From assembly GCF_000004825.1 (NCBI RefSeq), contig NW_008805067.1, positions 124,001-188,000 of the forward strand: a stretch of DNA of 64,000 nucleotides. The letters are read 5' to 3'. This document shows, piece after piece, positions 50,037 to 61,865 of this stretch (position 1 is the stretch's first letter; each line of letters begins with the position of its first letter). This DNA comes from Heterostelium album PN500 (taxonomy: Eukaryota; Evosea; Eumycetozoa; Acytosteliales; Acytosteliaceae). Both the position numbers and the translations under genes were made by a program. The notes under the pieces were generated by a model that worked only from the letters and a program-made list of their open reading frames with translations, was not told the origin of the DNA and ran no database searches.

Positions 50037-50716
50037 CTTTAGATAATATATTAATCTTATCCGATAAATATCAATTTATTTATAATAAAGTAAGTGAAAA
50101 ATGAAAAAAAAAAAAAAAAAGTTCACACCCTTTTTAAAAAAGTCGATTTTCACTGTTAACACAAATTATTTTATTTTATTTTTCTCATAATTATTTACAA
50201 ACAAATAAAGGATTGTTAATGTTTCTTACATTATTATTATTATTATAGTCTTTTTTTAAAAATAATTAAATAAATTAATATTTATAGATCTATTAGTAGT
50301 GGTAAATCAAAAACTAATATTGATAAGATCAAAAGAATAATTATTATTGATAGGATCTATCTTTGTGAAGTTTAAATTATAAATGAATAATGGTTTGTTT
50401 ATAAACTAAAATATTTATATGTTTATTTTAAATCAAAATTGATAATAATTAAGATTAAAATAAACCAGTGTTTGTTCATTGAATTCTCTAGTCATGACAT
50501 CCCATTTCAAAAAATGGATTTTTTCAGTTTCATTATTTTAATTTTACAGATCACTTTTGGAAATTTTTTGTGGCTGCTGAAGAAAGGTTTTTTTTTTTTA
50601 AAAAACAATAGTTTGTTTAGTTAGTTGTCATATCTTCATTCAGATAGAATTTTAATTTATTGTAGTTTGTTGTAGTTTTAGTTAATATTTAGATATCATT
50701 GTTATATAGTAAGAAG
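50037..50716. other. Divergent spacer
   Basis: Upstream of GluRS (-) and of the SH3 protein (+). AT-rich. No coding sequence or RNA motif recognised. Confidence 0.5.
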
Positions 50717-51594
50717 ATGAGTTTCAAACCACCAGCATTAAAACCAGCAGGAGGTGCTGCACCTTTGAAACCAGCTGCACCTGGTGCCCCACCAGCCAAG
50801 CCAGTTGGATTCGGTCCACCCAAGCCAGCACCAGTAGGAGGTGCCGGCGCACCACCAAGCACCGGACCAAGACCACCCGTTTCTGCACCGGTTGGCGGTG
50901 CTCCACCCAGACCAGCACCAGTCGGAGGTGCACCACCAAGACCAGTCGGTGCTCCAGCTCCAGCACCAGTCGGAAGTGCAGGTGCACCACCACCTAGACC
51001 AGTTGGCGCCGGTGCACCACCACCCGGCACTGGACCAAGACCACCCGTTTCTGCACCGATCGGAGGAGGTGCACCAAAGCCTGCACCAGTTGGAGGTGCA
51101 CCACCTAGACCAGCACCAGTTGGAGTTGGTGCTGGCGCTCCACCACCCTCAAAGCCATCGCCAGTCGCTAGACCACCACCATCACAACCAACAGCTACAC
51201 CAACAGCACCACCACCCACCACATCAGCACCAGTAGCAGCACCACCAAGAGCAGCACCAAAACCAGCACCAAAACCAAAGGATGACGATGATGATGGATG
51301 GTCCGACGAAGAAGATATGGCAGCACCAAAGATGATCTGTACCTGTCGTGTTATCAAAGATTACATTCCAACAGATAACAAGACATTGACATTGATTCTC
51401 GATGATTTGGTCTATGTATTTAACAAAGTAAACAAAGATTGGTGGGAAGGAGAATCAAAGTCTGTCTATGGACGTAAGTATTGAAAGCACTCATTATATT
51501 TATATTTTTATTAAAACAAACATTTATTTACTTATTCAATTCATTCATATTTAAAGGTTTCCCTGCAGCTCACGTTGAAGTAATCAAAGAATAA
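50717..51594 (+). CDS. Pro/Ala/Gly-rich protein with C-terminal SH3 domain
   Basis: Two exons, 50717-51473 and 51557-51594 (264 residues). Residues 1-185 are a low-complexity array of PAPVGGAPPRP-like units (about ten imperfect copies), rich in class I/II SH3 and profilin ligands. An acidic patch (KDDDDDGWSDEED, about 188-200) follows. The SH3 domain is residues 208-264: CRVIKDYIPTD for the usual ALYDY start, VFNKVNKDWWEGE with the peptide-binding Trp pair, then GRFPAAHVEVI for the GLFPxNYV end. The tail resembles the Gly-Pro-Ala plus SH3 tails of amoeboid class I myosins, without a motor. It may be an adaptor in actin or endocytic complexes and may bind itself. Exon 1 is far richer in GC than its surroundings because of Pro/Ala/Gly codons. 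Confidence 0.87.
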
Positions 51595-51820
51595 GCATAG
51601 AAGAAAGAATACGCCCAACAAAATATACAAAACGAATCAATCACCACCATCATCATTCTCATCATTATCACAATCATTATTTATTATTGTTGTAGTTTAA
51701 CTAAGTTTTTTAATAAACAAATCAAACCAAATCAAAAACAAATCAAAAGCTTTTTAAATAAAATAAAACAAAAGAAAACTTGTATAAAAAAAAAAAGACA
51801 CATAATTTTATAAATGTTGT

Positions 51821-52861
51821 TTATTGATCTTTCTTTACAGATGCAACAGCGGTTTTATTTGACATGTAGTCAATAAATCTTGGTATGAATGGCATAAGAT
51901 AGTTACCAACCTTTGCTTTCAAACCTAAAAGTACTTCTCTTTCACCTAATCTTTCACTCCTATGATAATAATTAGTTAGTTAGTTAGTTGATAAAGTTGA
52001 TCATTATCATTATCTATCTATGTGATATTTACTCAATGATATGTTCAGCACATTGCTTTGGTGTCATAAAGTGAGTTGATTCACGCTCTAGTGGTTTACC
52101 GGTGGTGGTTGTTGCTTTGGCGTGGAACTCGGTCTGTACGAAACCTGGACAGATGAGGGTGACCTGAATCTCTGGTGCTTCGTTACGCAGCGAGTTGAAG
52201 AATCCGTGGAGTGCATGCTTCGATGCCGAGTACGAGGTACGCAGAGCAGTTCCAAACTTGCCGGCGAGTGAACTCACTACGACAATCGATCCTTTGGTTT
52301 GCTTGAGGTAGGGAAGTGCAAATGAGGTGCAATAGACATTGGAGAAGAAGTTGATGTTCATGTTGTCGTGGAATACCTTAAAGTCTTTCAGCTTTGCGAA
52401 TTCAACGAGTGAGCCGGCACCTGCATTCCAAACACAGATATCGATACCACCCCACTTCTCGACGACCTGCTCAACCATCGAGCGACAGTCTTGCTCCTTT
52501 GTAAGATCAGCAACCACAACCATAACATCAGATTCGCCGGTAGATTTACACTCTGCCAGTATCTCTGTTCTTGTTTGTTCCAATTGTTCTCTTCTTCTTG
52601 CAACAATTGCAACTCTATAAATATTTAAATTGGTTGATTAACAAACAACAGAATCATAAAATGGTTTATCTAGCATTTATAATATAATATTTACTTGCAA
52701 TTCATATTGGCATATTGTTTTGCTATTTCTACACCTATACCACTGCTGGCACCAGTGACAATGATACGCTTCTGATTGTAGGAAGCGAGTGGCTTTGCAA
52801 ATAACCATTTATAGATCATTCTATAAATGAAAACAGCTGCACCAAATAATAATACACCCAT
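51821..52861 (-). CDS. Membrane-anchored short-chain dehydrogenase/reductase (DHRS7/11-beta-HSD-like)
   Basis: Three exons: 52695-52861, 52033-52614 and 51821-51959 (295 residues). A short hydrophobic N-terminus (about 2-22) serves as ER anchor. The classical SDR pattern follows: IIVTGASSGIG cofactor motif (about 34-44), VADLTKE, then NAG in VWNAGAGSL. The catalytic Ser is in VVSSLAGKFG, and YSASKHAL holds the Tyr-x3-Lys. CPGFVQTEFHAKA is the post-catalytic loop. Arg-rich VARRRE after strand 2 suggests NADP(H). Likely substrates are lipids, sterols or retinoid-like alcohols; the exact one is unknown. Family relatives such as DHRS7B and 11-beta-hydroxysteroid dehydrogenase have the same layout. 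Confidence 0.9.
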
Positions 52862-53087
52862 CTTTTTATATTATATCTATATATCTATAAATCTATAGTT
52901 TGTATAAATAAATCTTTATCTTTAATATATCTGATCAGAATTTAATATTAACACACCAAATTAAATTGGTCAATCGGGGCATGACTTTGGTTTTTTTTTT
53001 TTTTTTTTTTTTCAACTACATTTAATTCCGACTTTTGATTTAAAAGCCGAATGAACATAATATTATATGTTTATTTTATCTTTTTTT

Positions 53088-54677
53088 TTAAATTGATTTC
53101 AATATATTTGTAATTGATTCTATTGAATCTGTTTGATTACCAAGATAACATCTGAAATCTTTGAGATTGATTAAATTTGGATGGTTTATAAACTGTAGGA
53201 ACCTAGATTGACTGCTATCGCCTGTGAGTATATAGTCAACTATGATGGTCTGAATTTGATTGTTATTGTTATCTTCAAAGGATTTAAAGAGAAGATCGAT
53301 ATCGTTGTTCTCCAAGAATAGCTGATAGTCCACTGTTTCCGATTCTTGGTTTTGTATCTGTAGAAATCTGAGGTTCGACGATACTCTAACACTCTCGAGA
53401 ATAGACTGCCACATCATTTTAAAGTTACCAAATACCTTGAGTATTGTCAGCAGATCGAACTGACCACTCGAGACAATAGGATTCAATACATCGGCATAAT
53501 AGTTGATATTCAAGGTGAGAATGTTAACTTGTTTCGGTATCATAAGTACCAGAGGTTTTAAATTTAAAAGTGCCGTATTGTCAATCGATAGATTGAGTTC
53601 TGACAACATACTTGTTTGACTTGATGTTGAATCTGTAGTGTTTGATGTCGTTGCATTCAATTTATCCATTACATTCTGTTGAATATAAATGGGACGTTTC
53701 CAAACTCTGATTGTTGGCATGTCAAAGAGAAAGTCAGCGACCAAAGAAGAATCGTATCCATTGCAGTTGATATATTCGAGGTTTTTCAGTCTCCTCAGTG
53801 ACTCCAATTGTAACTTTTGATTTTCAAGTCTGTTGACTTGAATGGGTCGCGCGACAATGGTGAGAGAGCGAAGTGAATTCGGTATTGACTGTATCAGTTG
53901 ATTATGAAATTCCACAAACATATTGAAATGAATTTCGAGTGTTTGAAGATTGTGATGGTTGGCAATGAATTTCGGTAGCGATTTGGTTTGTGCATTGACA
54001 AAGTTGGATCCGTACACCTCGAGTCGCGTCAGACCTCGTGTCAAGTTGCGAGGCATTCCTTTCAGTAGGAACCTCAGACTGATACTGAAAAGCTCGGCAT
54101 CTATAAATGTATTCCATTGATTGGAATCAAACATACCGATACTAAGACTCTCTAGCTGACACTCATCGGTGACTGAACTGCTGTTCAGTTGATTCTGAAG
54201 GTATCGAATAGATTTCCTAATGGTGAGTGGATCGAGTCTATTCACCAAATCGACTTTCAATGACTTTAAATTAATGAATATCCATCTATTGAATTGATCT
54301 TTTTCACTACTACAACTATTACTATCGATGTTGCCATTGTCATGAGATTCAACTTTGTGATCATGTTCATCTAGCTGATCACCTGTAAATAGATTCCGAT
54401 CTGGTAGACGATAGCTATAGATCGAAGCGATTGACTTTAACAAGCAATATTGATTATCGATATGTGATTTGATTTGCAAAAGATATGAAATGGTTCCACT
54501 AGATGGTTCCTTAGAAAGAACTACTCCACAACTTTTATTAAATAGATATTTGATATATTCAAACCAAGATTTACTAACCAAAGATAACTGAATTCTATTC
54601 TTTATTTTATTGTCTAATAATAATATATTCCACAGTGAATCTATTATATATCTCTGTATTACAATTGAAAACATCAT
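53088..54677 (-). CDS. F-box-like / leucine-rich-repeat protein of dictyostelid type
   Basis: Single exon, 529 residues, no named match. The first 45 residues (IIDSLWNILLLDNK, then LSLVSKSWFEYIKYLFNK) have the helix pattern and Val-Ser-Lys-x-Trp end of F-box-like segments common at the start of dictyostelid LRR proteins. The rest contains irregular leucine-rich repeats (LESLSIGMF, LTRLEVYG, LQTLEIHFN, LRSLTIVAR, LEYINCNG, LSELNLSID). A ubiquitin-ligase substrate adaptor is possible, but no Skp1-binding proof is visible. AT-rich codon use is typical of low expression. Confidence 0.72.
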   Translation of the reverse strand: MMFSIVIQRYIIDSLWNILLLDNKIKNRIQLSLVSKSWFEYIKYLFNKSCGVVLSKEPSSGTISYLLQIKSHIDNQYCLLKSIASIYSYRLPDRNLFTGDQLDEHDHKVESHDNGNIDSNSCSSEKDQFNRWIFINLKSLKVDLVNRLDPLTIRKSIRYLQNQLNSSSVTDECQLESLSIGMFDSNQWNTFIDAELFSISLRFLLKGMPRNLTRGLTRLEVYGSNFVNAQTKSLPKFIANHHNLQTLEIHFNMFVEFHNQLIQSIPNSLRSLTIVARPIQVNRLENQKLQLESLRRLKNLEYINCNGYDSSLVADFLFDMPTIRVWKRPIYIQQNVMDKLNATTSNTTDSTSSQTSMLSELNLSIDNTALLNLKPLVLMIPKQVNILTLNINYYADVLNPIVSSGQFDLLTILKVFGNFKMMWQSILESVRVSSNLRFLQIQNQESETVDYQLFLENNDIDLLFKSFEDNNNNQIQTIIVDYILTGDSSQSRFLQFINHPNLINLKDFRCYLGNQTDSIESITNILKSI

Positions 54678-55403
54678 AATTTATCTATTTATTTATCTTT
54701 GTTTTTGTTTTTTGTTAATAAATAAAACTTTGGTCCAACCATTTTTTTTTTAAAAATTTGGTTGGATTGATTTGGAATCAAAAACATTGTTGTTGGTTTT
54801 TAATTAATTTATAAATATGATGTATTGAATATACATATGTATCTAATTTTTATTAACTTTTATATTATAACAGGTTTGTAATAATCACTCTGCAAAATGA
54901 ATTGTTGATTGGTTTGGTTTATGGTACTAGTACAAATAAAAATTAAATAATTTTAGAGTAACTTTTCATTCTTGTTATAATATTATTGATTATTATTATT
55001 ATTATTATTTTGATTTATATATATATATATATGTGTTATATATGAAGTTGTAATTATTTTTTTTAAAGTTATTATTATTTTATTTATTTTTTGTATATAT
55101 TAATATTTTTTGATTGAATATATAAATATATGTGTATGGTTGTTGTTGTTGTTTGTGAATGTTGGTGGTCTACTTCTTCTTTCTTCTCTTCCATCCCTTA
55201 TATCATTTATAATCTCCTAAAATTCGCAATCTTTTAAAGAGTTTGTTTTTGTTGTTTGGTTTGTTGGTGTTGTTGTTTTATATGTATATATAATTAATGT
55301 TTATATTTTTGTTATATGTTTGTTTGGTTTGTTATATATAAAAAAAAATCTGGTAATTCTTGAGAAAAACGAGTTGTCGATCTGTGGTATGTAAATATTA
55401 CTT
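54678..55403. other. Spacer between two minus-strand genes
   Basis: 5' flank of the F-box-like/LRR gene and 3' flank of the NYN gene. Contains (TA)n at about 55015-55030 and AT-rich runs. No gene seen. Confidence 0.5.
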
Positions 55404-57485
55404 CTACTCTTTGTTTGTACCACCATTATTGCCAGATGATGAACTATTGTGTTTGGTTGTGTTTTTCTTGATGTTCTCATCAAGTGAAACATAGTTCTCG
55501 TTGATTGCAACCTGACAGAGCTCGACGATCTGACCTTGCTTCAACTGGCTGATCAGAGGGAGGTTCTGTGAGGTCACCCAAAGCACCATGGAAAAACGAC
55601 TTGGGAACACCTTGGTGGGTGCGGTCTCGAGGAGTTGCAGGAATTCGGTGAGTTCCTCCGACGAGAAGTGCTCTTTTTCGGCGCGATGTGGGTCGGCACC
55701 ACCGTAGATGTCGTCCTTGTAGTAGATGGTCTTGGTGGTAAAGTCTACGTGGAAATTGTTGTTCTTTGCCTTCTCCAGTATCTTTTCAAAGTGAGAACGG
55801 TGAATTCGCAATCCCATCAGATTTCCAAGACGCGGGAGTATCACTTTGAAAGTTGGGCGGAATCCATCTTCCTTCAATCCCTGGATGACCGTGTAGAGGT
55901 GTTTGAGAATGGTGTTGTCGAATTGAGGCGAGATGCTACCGTTGTTGGCGCTGATCATGCTTTGACCGAGACTGGATGCGGATGTCGGTGTTTTGGGTGA
56001 GTTGAGAGAGGTTGGTGTCGATGGCGACGAGTATGACGATGACGATGGCGAGGGAAGTGGCGATGTTGATGAGAGCAAGTTTTGTTTGCTACCGGATGAT
56101 GATGATCCGAGCTTGTGGAATGCACTTGCCAGGGAGAGAGGATTGGTGGGTGGAGGTGGTTGTCCGATGGGCGACGACATTGCCGACGACGTATTGGAGA
56201 GCGGCGATGTAGGTAGTGATGACGAAGAGCTTGAGAGTGTCGGAGAGTTCAAACTGCTGTTCAAACTCAGACTTGTAAATGAAGGCGATGAGAGTGTTGG
56301 TGTGTTTGGTGCCGATGAATTCATTAAATGTATTTGTGAGAGATTCAACGAAGTAGGTGTATTTTTAATGAAGTTATTTGATTGTTGAAGTTGTTGCTGT
56401 TGTTGTTGTTGTTGCTGTTGTTGTGACTGAGATGATAATGGAGGTGTTTGTGATGTTTGTGTTGTTTGTGATTGAAATTGGTGATGTGAAAGTGTGTGTT
56501 GCATTTGATGTTGAATTTGATGGTGTTGGAGTTGATGACTATGATGGTGATGGCTCATTATTGAGTTTGAATTTTGCTGTTGTTGTTGACTATTTACATC
56601 TTCTATATTATTTTCTTCAAAACTTGATTCGATTAATAAATTATCTATATTATTGTTATTGTTATCATTATCAATTGAATTTAGATTATAATTTGAAATA
56701 TCTTCATCTTGATAAAGATTATCGGTTGGTTGTAATAAATTATTAGAATATAATTCACTAAGTTAAAATAAAATAATAAAAAGTTGGAAATTAAGAAAAA
56801 ATAAAATAAAAATAGAAATAAAATAGTTAGTATTTTTTTCTTTAAAATGGATATATTATTATTATTAATTACCTATAGTTTGAATAATTGAGATCAATAT
56901 CTTCAGAAAAATAACTATGTGAATCTGGTGAAACACTCTTATATTTCATTGGTGGGAATGGAGAGGGCAGAGTGGTGATATTGATGCCACGTGATTTTAG
57001 AGATTTAAGTAAGGAATACTCTTGACCTTTCCTATCTATCAATATTATATGAATTCCATTATTTGTAGATAGTTCATAGTTATCATAAATGAATTCCCAT
57101 ATTTTCGATACAATTTCTGATCTATCTGATATTGGTTTTTGATTATTGTTTGAAGTTGAAACTAAATTATTATTATTTAAAACATATATATATTAAAATT
57201 TTTTTGTTATTTAATCAATGGTAATATCTTATTCAATCTTTTACCTTCAATTAATGGAATTCCAAGTTGTTTAAATTCCAACTTGGTTGTATAATATCTT
57301 GAATGGACAGCATTTGCAATATCGGAAACAACTAGAAATTGTTTCAAGACACCAAATGCCGATGCATACATTTTCAAAGAATAGAAAATGTTGCACACTG
57401 GAACCAATGGAGGAACTGCTGCTTCCCACAGGTTCCAAAATATACCGACTTTAGGGTAATTTTGAACTTGTGAAAGTTTCATCAT
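55404..57485 (-). CDS. NYN-domain (PIN-like nuclease) protein with OST-HTH/LOTUS-like C-terminal module
   Basis: Three exons: 57245-57485, 56873-57161 and 55404-56757 (627 residues). Residues 8-150 look like a limkain/MARF1-type NYN domain: KVGIFWNLWEAAVPP, then FLVVSDIA, PISDRSEIV, IHIILIDRKGQEYSLLKSLKSRGINITTLP. In active NYN proteins the first strand ends in FWDxEN; here the Asp is Asn, while later Asp residues seem kept. A long Gln/Ser/Thr-rich linker follows (about 170-455). Residues 458-523 (ILKHLYTVIQGLKEDG, then KVILPRLGNLMGLRI and HFEKILEKAKNNNFHV) resemble an OST-HTH/LOTUS RNA-binding winged helix. A second helical block follows (about 535-610). Animal MARF1 and plant relatives pair the same domains and act on mRNA stability. 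Confidence 0.72.
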
Positions 57486-60481
57486 GATTTTTGATTTATA
57501 ATGTTGTTATTATTATTATTATTATTATTATATTATTAATATTATTAGATTTTTGTGATAATTAAAATAAATAATTAAAATTATTGTTGGTACAATATTG
57601 TCTTTTTAGATGAGGTAATTTTAAATGATTCGATGTTTGTTGGGAAAAATTAAATTATTATCTGATAATTACGAAATAATAATTTAAAAATAAATATACT
57701 ATTAGAGAATGAGAAATATATAAATAATATATATAATATATAATATTATTACTATATGTATGATAGCAGCTACGAAATAAATAAAGATCTTAGATTAAAT
57801 TAGATCTGATGAATATAAATACAAAATTGAAAATGAAAAAATAAAAATAGAGAAAAAAAATTGGAAAAATATTATTTCTACTAATATATAGATACTAATA
57901 ATATTTATAATTTATTATTGATACAACAAATATTGAAATAGTACTGCCGGTAATTTTAGATAATAATTAAATAACAAAGTTTAATGTTTTTTAATTATAT
58001 TGGAATTTGATTAATTTTAATTGTCTGGTTTATAAATATAATATACAATCATTATGAATTTATGAAAAAAAATAATAATAATAAAAGGAAAAGAAAAGAA
58101 AAAGAAACAGGAAATATAATATTTATGGAAAAATAAGATAATATTATAATATGTCTATTTATAAATAATATATTGTTTTGAAAAAGAAAAAAAGTTTAAA
58201 AATAAATATAAAAATCTATAGATATATGGTAAATATATTATTTAGGAATGATTATACATTGTGGTTGTTTCAAAAACAACGACAAACAATGGAATCGGAA
58301 AGGATAATATCAATCCTTTATACTTTGTATATTTATATCCTATAGGATATACACTATATTCTAGAAATATGACAGAGTAAGATAAATTCTGTTGTTGGTG
58401 TTACTGAATTGGCTGTCTCTGTAGTATATAAATTGATTCTAATAAATTATTTTCACTCTAAAATGGTAGTTGTTGATGTTGAAAGGTACTTTGAAATTGA
58501 TTGGTTGGTGGGGTTATGATTGTTTGATAAGTTGATGATTTTGGATATTGGTGATGGTGTTGGGAAAGAAAAATTATTGATCCGTCTAACAATGAAGTAG
58601 TGTTGTTGAAGAACAGGCAGCAAATATATCTAATAATTATTTACTATAAAAACAAAAATATATAACAACTATTAAAATTATATATATATCTATATATATA
58701 TAGAAGGGAGTGGTTTTTTGTTTCAGCTGAATATGATTAAGAGAGAGAGTGATGTTGAATGATTGGTTGGAGAAATCAAAGGGCTTCCTTTCTTTGGATT
58801 ATAATATTTTATAAGTAAGTGTGGATGAGGAAAGTGAGTAGTGTGTGGTGTTTTGGGTGTGTAATTTTAATAAAAAAAGTCAGATCTTTTTGGGTTTGTT
58901 GATATCACCAACACAAAAATAATAAATAATAATCAAATTAATAAAAAAAAATTGAGAAAAAAAACTCATTAATTGGATTTTTTTTTTTTCAAAAGTCTTT
59001 TTGTAAAATTGATGTTTTGTGTGTTTTTTCATTTATTAAATAATTTAGCAAAATAAAAAGAAAAATCAAAAAAAAAAAAAAAATCAAAAAAACTAATTTA
59101 AAAAAATAGGAAAGAAAAATTTTGCTTCGCTTCAATACAAAAAACAATGAGATCTTAATGTGATGAAAAAAAGTGTGAGATCTGTACCAAAAATAGTAAC
59201 ATTTATCCCCGTAAGCCCTTCAGAAACACACGCGATAATCAAAAAAGAAAAAAAAAAATAAGTGGGGTGGAACATTTTGCATAAAGCTTTTTTTTTTTTT
59301 TTTGATATATATCATAGATGTCTCTTTTTTTTTGCAAAAACAAAAAAATTAAAAAATATCTTTGAGAAATGACCAAATGAAAGCAATGGTTGTCTTTTGT
59401 TTGATTTTTTAAAGATTTACAGAGTGCTAGAGTGGTTCCACCAAAAAAAAACACTTATGAACCATCACTATATTCAATCAACAATAAAACAATCACACTT
59501 TTTATTAAAATTAATATAAACCAACACGATTTGCAGTAAAAAAACAAAAACAATAGAAAAAAATGGAAATGGGGACTTCGTCTGGTATATATATCTTGTT
59601 TTGTCGCCTCAGAGATATGAATTCTATCAAATATTATAAATAGTGGGGAGTGTCATTTCCAAACTGGGTGTGCGAAATGACGTTATTTTTGACTTTCAAG
59701 TGTCAAAAGAATGATAGAGACCATTTCCACATCCACATTGAGAGCAAACTCTAATCGTAATTGTTTCTCTCATAAGAAAATATTTTAATTAAATTTAAAT
59801 AAAAAAATAAAGATCAACTTTGATAAATCTTTTTATGTTTTTATTCTTAAGTTTAACATCATAATCATAGTTTATTTTACACTTTAAATCCATTCTAATT
59901 TAATTAACAATAGTTTCGAATAGTATCAATAATATCATGTAATTGATTTAACCACTTGAATTAATCAATGATGATCTATCATTTTTAACCATTTATTTTT
60001 CACAACTATATCAACTTTAACCATCCATCTGATTTGCCAAACCATCAGCTACCTCCTCCTGTCACTTTTGGGTGTGACGGTTTTCATCCTTCAGAAAAAA
60101 TAAAAAATAAATGTATTACTTCCTTTTTTAAACAAAAATCTTTTTTGGCAAAGGATATTTTACAATGTTGGATACCTTTGCATTGAAAAAAAATCAAAAA
60201 AATCGTGAGTTATATTTTATTGACCGTAACTCTCTTGTTACTACTACTATCATGATGGTAAATCAATGAATGATTGGTGACGATCGTTTCCACCGTTGGT
60301 GATGGTGGTGGCGAGAAGAAAACAAAAAACCACACGCACTTATTTGTATCGTCCATCAATCGAATCTTGTGTGTAAATAAAAATAAACAAATCTCAAAGT
60401 TTTTTTTGCTTTGAGCTGAAAAAATTAATTTTTTTTTTTGTTGTTGTTGGATCTAAGATCGATCAAAATTGGGTTTGGAGT
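57486..60481. other. 3-kb gene-free spacer
   Basis: Upstream of the NYN gene (-) and downstream of Rpp29 (-). AT-rich with T and A runs. A GC-richer stretch at 59640-59760 has small inverted pairs (gtcattt/aaatgac at about 59651-59681), and another small hairpin-capable patch lies at 60050-60090. No gene recognised. Confidence 0.5.
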
Positions 60482-61652
60482 TTATTTTAGTTCAATGGTA
60501 GACTTTGCTTTGAATTTTCTTATTGCCCTTTCGCTACTCTTGAAACAAAAATGATCACCATATATCTCAATCAACTGATTCGAACAAAAAAGATTAAATA
60601 CACTGTTTGCTTTTGGTATCACTAGAGGTAGAATAATTAATTGTAGTTTGGTCACAAATCATGATTGGTTAAGAATATAAGTTAGTGCATGTGCTGTGTG
60701 TTTTTGAAATTCTTGTAAAAGAAAAAATGAGATGAGCATGATTTTCTAACACATTACAACAACAATCACAACAACAATAAAATCGTGGTAGTTTGGTATT
60801 AAATCATCATCAATGCAAATCGGATGGTTACTACCCATTCGAATCTATAGATAAATATATACAAAAAGAAAGATAGATAGATGGATAGATGGATCGATCT
60901 TCAGGGGTTGCAGTATTGTTTGATCGATCAAATCGGATTGAATGATGATAGTTAAAGGTTTTGAAATATGTTTTGTTTTTGAAATCTATGAAAGTTTTTG
61001 GTGATGATGATGATAATATATTACAACTTACCGTTAACTTTGTTTTCTTTTGTTATTATTTTAAATGTATTCTCAGTCTCTTGTATGACTATACCGATTT
61101 GACCTATGAGTGAAGGACATACCGATCTAGATACCTGTAAGACGGCACCGTGTAAATCTGCTTTGATTAGTTTCGGTAGGATAAGTGCACCTTGCAAACT
61201 ACCAAGTACATCGTTTATATATTGTCGCCAAAGTTCATTGAGTGGTAGATAGTGATCGTATATACAGTTTTCTGGTGCTATATCAAAGAATTTCGTATCT
61301 CTCTTCTTTCTCGAATTGAGCTGTGATGATTTCTTCTTTGCTTTCTTCTCTTTCTCCTCTACTTTCTTTTGATTATCGATTGACTGTTGTTTATTCTGAT
61401 CGTCTAGCCTCAAATAGTGTTTCATATAATTACTATTGATAATCTGGTTCTTACAAATCGGTTCTATGAAGCCAAATAGATTTAAAGCATTATTTGCTTC
61501 TTCATTCTATAAATAAATAGATCATCGATCGATTAGTAAAGTTAAACATTAGTAAGTTTAGTGTTACTCTATATATTAATGATATTAGAATAGATAAATA
61601 AAATACATACAGATACAACATCATCAAATGTACGTTTCATAGATGAAGTCAT
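60482..61652 (-). CDS. pop4: RNase P / RNase MRP protein subunit Rpp29 (POP4)
   Basis: Three exons: 61611-61652, 61032-61506 and 60482-60621 (218 residues; human Rpp29 has 220). The conserved Sm-like core starts at YDHYLPLNELWRQYINDVLG. It continues LIKADLHGAVLQVSRSVCP, IGQIGIVIQETENTFKIIT and, across the last intron, VIPKANSVF. It ends IEIYGDHFC, then SSERAIRKFKAKSTIEL. The final exon sits behind a 410-base intron but joins exactly where other Rpp29 proteins continue. The subunit helps bind RNase P RNA in 5' tRNA processing and acts in the nucleolar MRP complex. A Lys-rich helix (about 60-85) precedes the core. Its start is 213 bases from the divergent TGS1 gene, another RNA-processing factor. 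Confidence 0.93.
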
Positions 61653-61865
61653 AGTTGTTTTCTTTCTTTATTTAATTATACTACTAATAAGATATATATA
61701 TAGAGATGTGTGAATGTGTGAGTATTTTTAAATGAATTTTAGAAAAGCAAATCTTTGAAAAATTAATGTTTTAAAATTTCGTCAATGACCATTTATAAAA
61801 ATGTAATAGGATAATAAAAAACTTTCAAACTAGTTTGATGTTTGTAAATAAATAGGAATAATAAA

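Noticed and set aside
50689-51357. Long Gly/Ala-rich open frame on the minus strand
   Set aside because: It is the exact complement of the Pro/Ala-rich SH3 gene. The plus strand ends in a clear SH3 domain, so the minus frame is a repeat shadow.
59239-59454. 71-codon minus-strand frame in the 3-kb spacer
   Set aside because: Composed mostly of Lys and Phe from A/T runs; chance frame.
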